Shown piece by piece: positions 38,470 to 46,987 of a stretch of DNA of 60,455 nt. Numbering within the stretch: the first letter of the stretch is position 1; each line of letters begins with the position of its first letter. The stretch comes from Deltaproteobacteria bacterium. GTDB taxonomy: Bacteria; Myxococcota_A; Polyangia; Fen-1088. Both the position numbers and the translations under genes were made by a program. Location of the stretch: the NCBI GenBank assembly GCA_016935975.1, contig JAFGPX010000288.1:1-60455 (forward strand), given 5' to 3'. The notes beneath the pieces were generated by a model, which saw only the letters and a list, made by a program, of their open reading frames with translations, ran no database searches and had not been told where the DNA came from.

Positions 38470-40548
38470 ATGCGCCGACGACTGTATGGATTCGTCGTCT
38501 TATTCTCGATCGTCGTGATGGGCACGGCATGGCTGCGGTGGCGTGGCCAGCTGCCGCGGCAAGCGCCAGTGCCCCAAGAGCCGACAGTGCAGGCTCGCCA
38601 GCCGCCACCACCGCAAGAGGCAGCCGTGCCAGCGACGGCCACGCCCAGGCTCCACGTGCTCGCCATCAACGGCGGCGGCTCGGCGCGTAAGAACTACCTT
38701 TCGCATCTCCAGCATCTGCAGGGATTGGTCGATCTGCTCCATACCGCCGGCGTGCCGGCGGAGCGCATCACGGTGCTGGCCGGTGACGGCAGCGATTCCA
38801 CGCCCGACCTCGCGGTCCGGGTGGAGAGCATCGGCGCGGAGTACTGGCGGCTGCGCGGCACCCCCGCCGAGGGCAAGTTGCTGCCGCGTCTGGAACTGGG
38901 CAACTCCGCGGTCACGGGCGCCACGCTCTACCCCGCCACCCGCGGCTCCCTGTCGATCTGGACCCTGACCGTCGGCCAGCAGCTGCGGGCCGGGGACACC
39001 CTCCTCCTCTACGTCACGGATCACGGAAGCAAGGGTGCCACACCCGAGGAGAACCGCATCGTCCTATGGGGCTCCGAGCAGGGGCTGTCGGTCAAGGAGC
39101 TGCGCGAGACCCTCGAAACGCTGGACCACCAAGTCCGCATCGTCGCGCTCATGTCCCAGTGCTACTCGGGAGGATTCGCGACCCTGCTCTCGCTGGACGG
39201 CGCGCCGGGCGAGGCGACCGGGCGCTTCTGCGGGTTCTTCTCGGCGAAGGCCAAGGATGGGTCGTACGGCTGCTACCCCGAGACGCGCGATGATCCCAAG
39301 GTCGGCCATTCCTTCATGTTCCTGCAGGCCTTGCCCGCGACGGCCGGCCGCTTCGCGCTCGCGCACGAGCTGGTGGTAGAGCGCGACGACACCCCCGACC
39401 AGCCGCTGCGCACCTCGGACCTCTATCTCCACGGCCTGTTCGAGCAGGCCGCGCGCGGCCGGCAGCGATCCGTGGCCCAGCTCGCCGACGAGTTGTTGCC
39501 TTCGGCCTGGGCGCAACCGGGCGCCTTCACTCGCCAGGCCCAGCTTCTCGACCGCCTCGCCGCGCGCTTCGGCTTCGCCAGCCCCCGCCGCCAGGCCAGC
39601 GTCGATGACCTGCGTCGCCGCTTGCAGGAGTGGCAGGCGCGGCTCGACGAGGCAGTCGAGAAGCTCGGCCGGACGCTCGAGAATCTGAACCGTGCGGTGT
39701 TCCGCCGCTTCCTCCAGGCCCGGGCGCAGTGGCTGGCCTCGCTCAAGCCCGCTGCGCTCAAGGCGATGAAAACGAGCCAACGCGCACAACTGGGCGCGAC
39801 GCTGGTCACGGAGCTGGCCGCCTTCTCGCAGGATGACAGCCAGGGGCAGACGCAAGCCGCCGCGAAGGAGATGTGGGACGCCGCTCGGAAGCTCGCCTTT
39901 CGCATGCGGGTGCGCCTGGCAGCGCTCGAGCGCATGGCGCTCCTGCTCGATTCGGTGGCGGCGGCGCAGTATCTGGAAAACCACGAAAGGGAGCGCGCCG
40001 GTCTGGATCGACTGCTCGTGTGCGAGGATCTGGTGTTGCCCCTGCCCAGAAGGGAATGGCCGCCCCCTCCGCCGCTGCCTTTGCTCGCCGACGACCTGGC
40101 CCAGGTGGAGATGATCCTGGCGCTGACCTCGATCGAGGATCGATCCAAACCGGCGGCCCTGCGCGTGGGCGAGCCTTTGCCCATACTCGAGCTTGTCCCC
40201 TATCGTGGCGAGATCACGGCCGTCGGCAACGGCAAGCCGCTACTGCTCTTCTTCTGGGCGACTTGGTGCAAGCCGTGCAAGGACATCCTGCCGGATCTCT
40301 TGGCCTTGGCCGCGAAGCAGGATCTGACCGTGCTGGCGATCGCGGGTGAAACCGAGGCCGATCTCGACCGCTTCTTCGTCACCGCACGCGACTTCCCCGC
40401 GCTGGTGGCTCGCGACCCGGAAGCCCGCGTCCCCCTGCTCCTCGGATTGCGCGTCGTCCCCAGCTTGGTGCTTGTCGACGGGCAGGGCCGAGTGGCTAGC
40501 AAGATCGTCCATTCACCGCGCGAGCTGCCCGGGGCGGACAGCGAGTAA
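38470..40548 (+). CDS. Caspase/legumain-like protease fused to a thioredoxin-like domain
   Basis: The protein has 692 residues. An N-terminal membrane helix (about 5-23) and a Pro/Gln-rich linker (30-58) suggest a periplasmic protein tethered to the inner membrane. Residues about 60-300 form a clan CD peptidase-like domain: a first strand LHVLAINGG, His185 in YVTDHGSKG, and Cys231 in ALMSQCYSGGF. This is the His-Gly / Gln-Cys dyad of C13 and C14 enzymes. Residues about 330-530 are alpha-helical and Gln/Arg/Leu-rich. Residues about 555-692 form a TlpA-like thioredoxin domain with Cys600 and Cys603 (ATWCKPCKD) and the cis-Pro region VVPSLVLVDG. I know of no standard family with this architecture. 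A redox-controlled protease is one reading. Confidence 0.8.
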   Translation: MRRRLYGFVVLFSIVVMGTAWLRWRGQLPRQAPVPQEPTVQARQPPPPQEAAVPATATPRLHVLAINGGGSARKNYLSHLQHLQGLVDLLHTAGVPAERITVLAGDGSDSTPDLAVRVESIGAEYWRLRGTPAEGKLLPRLELGNSAVTGATLYPATRGSLSIWTLTVGQQLRAGDTLLLYVTDHGSKGATPEENRIVLWGSEQGLSVKELRETLETLDHQVRIVALMSQCYSGGFATLLSLDGAPGEATGRFCGFFSAKAKDGSYGCYPETRDDPKVGHSFMFLQALPATAGRFALAHELVVERDDTPDQPLRTSDLYLHGLFEQAARGRQRSVAQLADELLPSAWAQPGAFTRQAQLLDRLAARFGFASPRRQASVDDLRRRLQEWQARLDEAVEKLGRTLENLNRAVFRRFLQARAQWLASLKPAALKAMKTSQRAQLGATLVTELAAFSQDDSQGQTQAAAKEMWDAARKLAFRMRVRLAALERMALLLDSVAAAQYLENHERERAGLDRLLVCEDLVLPLPRREWPPPPPLPLLADDLAQVEMILALTSIEDRSKPAALRVGEPLPILELVPYRGEITAVGNGKPLLLFFWATWCKPCKDILPDLLALAAKQDLTVLAIAGETEADLDRFFVTARDFPALVARDPEARVPLLLGLRVVPSLVLVDGQGRVASKIVHSPRELPGADSE

Positions 40549-40587
40549 CCGGCGATCGCCCGCCGCCGGACGTAGAATGCGGACCGC

Positions 40588-42054
40588 ATGTCGCTCGGTA
40601 TCGATTCCCCCCTGGTGATCATCGGCCTGGAGATCCTGGCCGTGCTCCTGCACGTGACCGTCATTGCGGCCGTGCTGCTGGCGCGGCGGCGCGAGCCCTC
40701 GGCCACCCTCGCCTGGATTCTGTTCATCGTGGTGGCGCCCTTCCTCGGCGCCGGGCTCTACTTGCTCCTGGGTCGCACGCGCATGCGGCGAGCGGCCCGG
40801 CGCTCGAATCGCGCCGAGGCCAGGCTGCGCGCGCTGCTCTCGCGCTACGACGTACGCGGCCGCCTAGAGCGTGGCACCGGCGTCGTGGATGCCCGCACGC
40901 GAGCCATGATTCGGCTGGGCGGCGCCCTGGCGAGCACGCCGGCGAGCCTGGGCAACGCCACGCAGGCCCTCGTCGACGCCGCCACCACCTATCGCGAGAT
41001 CGCGGACGCCATCCGGCAAGCGCAGCACCACATCCACGTCGAGTTCTACATCATCCAGCCCGACGCGGTCGGCACCGGGCTGCGCGATCTGCTGGCGGAA
41101 CGGGCCGCGGCCGGTATCGAGGTGCGCGTGCTGTGCGACGGCATCGGCAGCATGTCGCTGCCCGCGGACTTCTGGGCGCCGCTGCGTGCGGCCGGCGGCC
41201 GCGCGGCCACCTTCGCACCGTTGTCCAAGTTGATACCCCACTTCCGGCGCCGCGACCGTTTCGACTTCCGCAACCATCGCAAGATCGTCGTGGTGGACGG
41301 GCATATCGGCTTCACCGGCGGCATCAACGTGGGCAAGGAATACCTCGGCCTGGATCCGGCGATCGGGAAGTGGCGGGACACCCACATCCGCATCGCGGGC
41401 CCGGCCGTGCTCAGCCTGCAGCAGACCTTCCTGCAAGACTGGCTGCTGACCACGGGCCAGGCCCCGGACGACGAACACTATTTCCCTGCCTGCCCGCCGG
41501 CGGGCGAGTGCCTGGTGCAGGTGATCGACTCGGGGCCCGACCAGGCCTGGGCCTCGGTCGAACTCTACTACGCGCAGGCCATCGCGCTGGCCTGCGAGCG
41601 CGTGTGGATCACCAACCCGTACTTCGTACCCAGCCAGCTCATCGAAGCGGCGTTGACCGTGGCCGCCCTGCGCGGCGTGGACGTGCGCATCCTCTTGCCC
41701 AAGAAGTCCGACAGCCGCCTCGTGACATGGGCATCCCACTCGTACTACGCGCCGCTCTTGCACGCGGGAGTGCGCATCTTCGAATACGCGCGCGGCTTCG
41801 TGCACGCCAAGACCATGGTCGTGGACGAGTGGGTCGCGACCATCGGCTCGGCCAACATGGACATGCGCTCGTTCAAGCTCAACTTCGAGCTCAATGCCTT
41901 CGTATTCGGACAGCGACTCTGCCGGGACGTGGCTCGCCAATTCGCGTTGGACCTGGAAGCCGCGACGGAGGTGACCGGGGAATGGGAGAAGCGTATGGGC
42001 CTTGGCCGCCGGCTCGTGCGCGGGGTGGCGCGCCTGCTGTCGCCGTTGCTGTAG
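40588..42054 (+). CDS. cls: Cardiolipin synthase (phospholipase D family)
   Basis: The protein has 488 residues with two N-terminal membrane helices (about 10-30 and 40-60) and two phospholipase-D HKD motifs: NHRKIVVVDG near residue 228 and HAKTMVVDEW near 404, each followed by a GG or GS segment. It joins two phosphatidylglycerol molecules, or a related pair, into cardiolipin at the inner membrane. The length and layout match ClsA-type enzymes. The stop is 5 bp from the stop of the convergent PIN toxin gene. Confidence 0.93.
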   Translation: MSLGIDSPLVIIGLEILAVLLHVTVIAAVLLARRREPSATLAWILFIVVAPFLGAGLYLLLGRTRMRRAARRSNRAEARLRALLSRYDVRGRLERGTGVVDARTRAMIRLGGALASTPASLGNATQALVDAATTYREIADAIRQAQHHIHVEFYIIQPDAVGTGLRDLLAERAAAGIEVRVLCDGIGSMSLPADFWAPLRAAGGRAATFAPLSKLIPHFRRRDRFDFRNHRKIVVVDGHIGFTGGINVGKEYLGLDPAIGKWRDTHIRIAGPAVLSLQQTFLQDWLLTTGQAPDDEHYFPACPPAGECLVQVIDSGPDQAWASVELYYAQAIALACERVWITNPYFVPSQLIEAALTVAALRGVDVRILLPKKSDSRLVTWASHSYYAPLLHAGVRIFEYARGFVHAKTMVVDEWVATIGSANMDMRSFKLNFELNAFVFGQRLCRDVARQFALDLEAATEVTGEWEKRMGLGRRLVRGVARLLSPLL

Positions 42055-42059
42055 CCGGG

Positions 42060-42446
42060 CTACCAGATCGCCGGCACCGGGTACTGGGTGACCAGCGGAT
42101 CGGGGCTAAGCAGGGTCAGCCCGCCCATGATCGCTTGGCACACGAGCATGCGATCGAACGGATCCTTGTGCAGCTCGGGCAGCTTGGCACTGGCGAGCGC
42201 CGCGTTCTCGTCGAGGGGTAGCGGCTCGATGCGGTGGCGTTTGCGTTCCTCGGGCACGAGCACGGACGGCGGACGCGGCAGGGGCAGCTTGCCCAGGCTG
42301 TGCTTGAGCGCGATCTCCCATGCCGAGACTGCGCTGAGAAAGACCTCGTTTCCCGGATCCGTGAACTGCTCTCGCGCCGTCGCGGATAGTGAATCGTCGC
42401 CCGTGATGATCCATAGGAAGGCGCAGGTGTCGAGCAGCAGTCTCAT
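42060..42446 (-). CDS. vapC: PIN-domain toxin (VapC-like)
   Basis: The protein has 128 residues. PIN-domain acidic residues are Asp6 (LLLDTCAFLWI), Glu44 (SAWEIALK), and Asp95 and Asp98 (HKDPFDRML), expected to bind Mg/Mn for RNA cleavage. The motif set is that of the Sll0205-like PIN group. The ATG overlaps the antitoxin stop as ATGA. As a type II toxin it would be neutralised by the upstream partner. Confidence 0.9.
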   Translation of the reverse strand: MRLLLDTCAFLWIITGDDSLSATAREQFTDPGNEVFLSAVSAWEIALKHSLGKLPLPRPPSVLVPEERKRHRIEPLPLDENAALASAKLPELHKDPFDRMLVCQAIMGGLTLLSPDPLVTQYPVPAIW

Positions 42447-42688
42447 GGCTTCTCGCCGCGGAAGGACGCCACGACCTCGTCGGGCAGAGGTTGGAAGAAC
42501 CGTGGCGGCACCCGGAACTGCCCCTTGGCCAGGCCCACGGGACGTGGGTGCTTTCCCGGCTGGGAGATGGCGCGCAGCTCGGCCAGCGGCGCGTTCCGGC
42601 TGCAGATCACGACGGTCTCGCCTCGCGCCACGGAAGCTACGTACTCGGAAAGCTTGGCTTTGGCCTCGGCAATGTTGACCTTCAACAT
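42443..42688 (-). CDS. Phd/YefM-type antitoxin
   Basis: The protein has 81 residues from the ATG at 42688, which gives the standard start MLKVNIAEAKAKLSEYV. Other in-frame ATGs at 42694 and 42706 come from a 12-bp tandem duplication over the start region, so the real start is uncertain by a few codons. The N-terminal part (GETVVICSRNAPLAELR) is the DNA-binding Phd fold. The C-terminal 40 residues should wrap the toxin. It is translationally coupled to the PIN toxin and should repress its own promoter with it. Confidence 0.85.
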   Translation of the reverse strand: MLKVNIAEAKAKLSEYVASVARGETVVICSRNAPLAELRAISQPGKHPRPVGLAKGQFRVPPRFFQPLPDEVVASFRGEKP

Positions 42689-42710
42689 GACCATGATTAT
42701 GACCATGATT
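42687..42710. repeat. Perfect 12-bp tandem duplication over the antitoxin start
   Basis: ATGACCATGATT occurs twice in a row. On the minus strand each unit supplies in-frame ATG codons (AATCATGGTCAT), so the antitoxin has several alternative starts. Changes in copy number would keep the frame, because 12 is a multiple of 3. Confidence 0.85.
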
Positions 42711-42908
42711 GTGCCCAGTAGCAAGGCTAGCGAGGAGGTAGCCATGCCTAGGATCTCGGCAACGGGAGGGAGAAGTTGCCTGAGCGGAGAACGAAAAGTA
42801 CCCTTGGAGGGAGATACAGAGGGAGATCCAGGGAGAGCCTAAATGCGACGACTGGCCCACGGGGTAGCCGTTTGCGCGCTCGACGCGACGCTGTCCGCGA
42901 GTTGCTAG

Positions 42909-44174
42909 AGCCCTCTGCGTGCGAAGACACCCGGGGGCGGCGGCACGACGAGCGCGAGCGGCGGTTTCGGCGCCTCGGCAGGGGCGTCCGCCTGGGGCGG
43001 CAACGCCGGCGCGGGCGGCCTGCAGCCCGTCACCATCGACCTCAGCCTCGGCGGAGCGCTCGCGACAGGCGGCGCGAGCGGAACTGGCGGCCTGCCTGGA
43101 CTTGGCGGTTCCTCTTTCGCGGGCGGTGCCGTCTCGACCGGCGGTTCCGTCCCGACGCCCACGACCGAGTGCTCGGCCGGACGTTGCCTCGTTACCCTGG
43201 CCTCCGGACGGGATCACATCTCGGAAGGTCTTGCGGTGGACGGCGCCGGCGTGTACTGGACCGAGCACCCTCCCGGCACTCCGGTTTTCCCTGGGACCGG
43301 CGACGGCAGGGTGATGAAGGTGCCCGTGGATGGCGGCACGCCCACCGTGCTCGCCTCGGAGCAGGACTGGCCCTCCTCCATCCAAGTGGACGCCACGAGC
43401 GTGTACTGGACGACCTGGTCCGAAGGCATGGTCGACCCCGGACTTCGCGGCTACTACTCGGTGATGCGCGCTCCTCTCGCCGGCGGCAAGATCGGCGTGG
43501 TGGTCTCCCTCGATCAGCCCCCAGGCCTTTTCCGTTGGTACAACGACATCGCCGTGGACGCTGCCGGCGTGTACTGGGCGTTTGAATGCGACTGGCGCAA
43601 CGACCCCCAGAATGGCTCCGTCGTGGAGGTCTCGCTGGCCGACGGCAGTATCACGACCCTGGCCTCTGGACAGTCGAGGCCCTACAGAATCGCGGTGGAC
43701 ACGAGCAACGTCTATTGGGTGAACCGCGGCAGCCAAGACAGCGGCAGCCAAGACAATAGACCCGGCTCCTTGATGAAGATGCCGTCGGGAGGTGGCGACG
43801 TCATCACGCTCTACGCGAGTCAATCGTACATCGCTGACATCGCCCTGGACGCCACCCACGTCTACTGGACCAGCTTCGACGCCGGTGCCGTGACGAAGAT
43901 ACCTCTTGGCGGTGGCAGTCCCGTCACGCTTGCTTCGTGGCAGTCTGGCCCAGCCGATATCGCCGTGGACGCCACCAGCGTCTACTGGACCAACCGCGGA
44001 GACAGCACGGTCGCGAAGTCATCTCTCGACGGCGGAACCACTACGACGCTGGCGTCTGGCCAGTCCGCCATCCAAGACATCGCGGTAGACGCCACCGGCG
44101 TCTACCGGACCAACGCCGGCACGTACGCCAACGACTACAAGGACGGCACGGTGATGCGGCTGACCCCCAAGTAG
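42909..44174 (+). pseudogene. Beta-propeller-like surface protein lacking its 5' end
   Basis: The frame runs from a TAG at 42906-42908 to the stop at 44174. It begins with a Gly/Ala/Ser-rich stalk, then a Cys pair (TECSAGRC), then six or more repeats of about 45-55 residues built around DIAVDATSVYWTN and GGGSPVTLASGQS, as in propeller proteins. No signal peptide or ATG is present. The first usable start is a GTG at 43236, inside the first propeller repeat. Relatives are secreted lipoproteins, so I read this as a gene that lost its 5' end. A 312-residue product from 43236 could still be made but would not be exported. Confidence 0.6.
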
Positions 44175-44256
44175 GTCGGAGCGTAGACGTCTAGTTTCCC
44201 CTCCGCGGATTCGCCTCCGAGGGTAGTTCCACGGACGTAAGAAACATGGCGTCACG

Positions 44257-44324
44257 GGAAGCCCGCGCAGGCACGGCCACGACGACGGCCACGTCACCGC
44301 CCCCACGTGGTTTCGCGGGCTTCC
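44257..44324. repeat. 11-bp perfect inverted repeat upstream of mreB
   Basis: GGAAGCCCGCG (44257-44267) faces CGCGGGCTTCC (44314-44324) across 46 bp. The loop itself holds two ACGGCCACG units. It lies between the end of the propeller remnant and the mreB promoter region. No T-run follows. It could form a long stem in RNA or bind a regulator. Confidence 0.6.
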
Positions 44325-44353
44325 ATCTTCCGCGATGGCGCTGCTGCGAGCTG

Positions 44354-44362
44354 TGTGATAAT
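44354..44362 (+). promoter_or_regulatory. Candidate extended -10 promoter for the mreB operon
   Basis: TGTGATAAT combines an extended TGN with a near-consensus -10 (GATAAT), about 54 bp upstream of the mreB ATG. No good -35 is visible at 16-18 bp, which extended -10 promoters can tolerate. In sequence this rich in GC such an AT-rich hexamer stands out. Confidence 0.4.
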
Positions 44363-44364
44363 AG

Positions 44365-45450
<1,086 letters not shown>

Positions 45451-45507
45451 TCCGTGTTTCGAGTGGATCGCCCGCCTGACGGGCCGTAGATTCGAGGCAC
45501 AGCCAGC

Positions 45508-46410
45508 ATGGTCCCTACCGGCCACAGACAGAAGGTGCGCGAGGTCGTCGTCGTCACAACGACCTTCGTCGTGGCGCTTTTTCTCTTGCGCGGCAGCGCG
45601 CACTCGCCCGAGTACCTGTCGCCTCTCGACCGCGGCATCTTGACCGTCGTGGCGCCCATCCAGTCGGCCTTCGCCACGCTGGCCCGTAGCATCGGACACG
45701 TGGCCGGCCGCTACGTCGATCTCGTGCATGTGCGCGCCGAGAACGAGAGCCTGCGCAACGAGAACCGCCGTCTGCGCGCCGAGCTACTCGAAGCCAAGCG
45801 CGGTTCCGCCGAGAGCATTCGCTTCCAGAAGCTGCTCGGGCTGCGCAACGCCGTCACGGCAGAAACCCTCGTAGCGCGCGTGATCGCCATCGACGTCTCT
45901 CCCTATTTCCGCGTCGCCCGCGTCCGCCTGGATCGCGGCGAGAACCTGGTCCAGCGCGGAATGCCGGTCATCACGCCCGAGGGCGTCGTCGGCAGAATCA
46001 ACCGTACGTCGGGCGACACCTCCGACATCATGCTGTCCGTGGATCCACGCTCGGCCATCGACATCGTGCTGCCGCGCACCGGCGGGCGCGGCATCTTGAA
46101 AGGCAAGCCGGGAGAGAACGGCTACCGCTGCGTCATCGAGTACCTGATGCAGGGCGATCAGGCCAAGGAAGGCGACGTGGCGGTCACCAGCGGCCTCGGG
46201 GGTTTTCCACGCGATCTGCCCGTGGGTCGGGTCAGCAAGATCGTGAGAAACGCGGCCGGGCTGACCCAGGACATCGAGGTCACGCCCGACGTCGATTTCG
46301 CGCGCTTGTCCGAGGTGCTGGTGGTGGTGGCGCCGACCCCACCCCCCGATCCGGAGGCCGCCGTGAAGAAACCCTTGGCGCCCGCGCACGGGCTCGGGGT
46401 GTATCGCTGA
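45508..46410 (+). CDS. mreC: Rod-shape-determining protein MreC
   Basis: The protein has 300 residues: a short cytoplasmic end, one membrane helix (about 12-28), a coiled coil (about 70-100, ENESLRNENRRLRAELLEA) and two small beta-barrel domains (VIAIDVSPYFRVARVRLDRG, GVVGRINRTSGDTSDIML, SGLGGFPRDLPVGRV). MreC links MreB to PBP2 in the periplasm. The stop overlaps the mreD start by one base (TGATG). Confidence 0.95.
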   Translation: MVPTGHRQKVREVVVVTTTFVVALFLLRGSAHSPEYLSPLDRGILTVVAPIQSAFATLARSIGHVAGRYVDLVHVRAENESLRNENRRLRAELLEAKRGSAESIRFQKLLGLRNAVTAETLVARVIAIDVSPYFRVARVRLDRGENLVQRGMPVITPEGVVGRINRTSGDTSDIMLSVDPRSAIDIVLPRTGGRGILKGKPGENGYRCVIEYLMQGDQAKEGDVAVTSGLGGFPRDLPVGRVSKIVRNAAGLTQDIEVTPDVDFARLSEVLVVVAPTPPPDPEAAVKKPLAPAHGLGVYR

Positions 46411-46964
46411 TGCGCTCCATCGCCACTCTCACCGTCGGGCTTCTGCTGCTGCTCTTGCAGTCCACGGTCATGGAGTTTGCGCCCGTCCATCTCGTGACCC
46501 CCAGCCTGGGACTGCTGGTGGTGCTCTATGTCGGCATGGCGCCCGTCAAGTGGGCCCCCGGCGCGGCGGTGGTGGTGGGGTTCTGTCTCGGCTATCTCTT
46601 CGATTTGGTTTCCGGTGCGCCCCGTGGCGTGCACGCCTTCGTCTTCGCCAGCATCGCCCTTGTCGCGCGCTTGCTGATTTGGCGTCTGGCCGTGCGCGGC
46701 ATCGTGCTGCAAGCCGCGACCGCTTTCGTGGCCAGCATGATGGCGGCGTTCCTGATTGTGGTCGTGCGCGCCCAGATCAGCCCCGAGAGCGGCTACGGCG
46801 GACTTCGCCATGCGCCGCTGGAAGCTCTACTCACCGCCGTGTTCGGCCCGCCGGTCCTGTGGCTCTTGTCCCGTCTCGACGGACGTCTCGATCCTGCGCG
46901 ACTGCGGGTTGGCCTTGCGCGCCGCCGCGCTCGCGCGCTTGGCCAAGGCATTCCCCAGCGCTAG
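46410..46964 (+). CDS. mreD: Rod-shape-determining membrane protein MreD
   Basis: The protein has 184 residues with about five membrane helices, including LTVGLLLLLLQSTVMEFAPV near the start and the family segment GYLFDLVSGAPRGVHAFVF. The C-terminal end is Arg-rich and cytoplasmic. MreD works with MreC in the elongasome. Sequence conservation in this family is low, so the call leans partly on gene order between mreC and the PBP2 gene. Confidence 0.92.
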   Translation: MRSIATLTVGLLLLLLQSTVMEFAPVHLVTPSLGLLVVLYVGMAPVKWAPGAAVVVGFCLGYLFDLVSGAPRGVHAFVFASIALVARLLIWRLAVRGIVLQAATAFVASMMAAFLIVVVRAQISPESGYGGLRHAPLEALLTAVFGPPVLWLLSRLDGRLDPARLRVGLARRRARALGQGIPQR

Positions 46965-46987
46965 GCCTAGGGTAGGCTCGCTTGCCG

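Noticed and set aside
42746-42908. A gene between the antitoxin and the propeller remnant
   Set aside because: Only short frames without ribosome-binding sites; the sequence shows GGGAGAT-type direct repeats but nothing coding.
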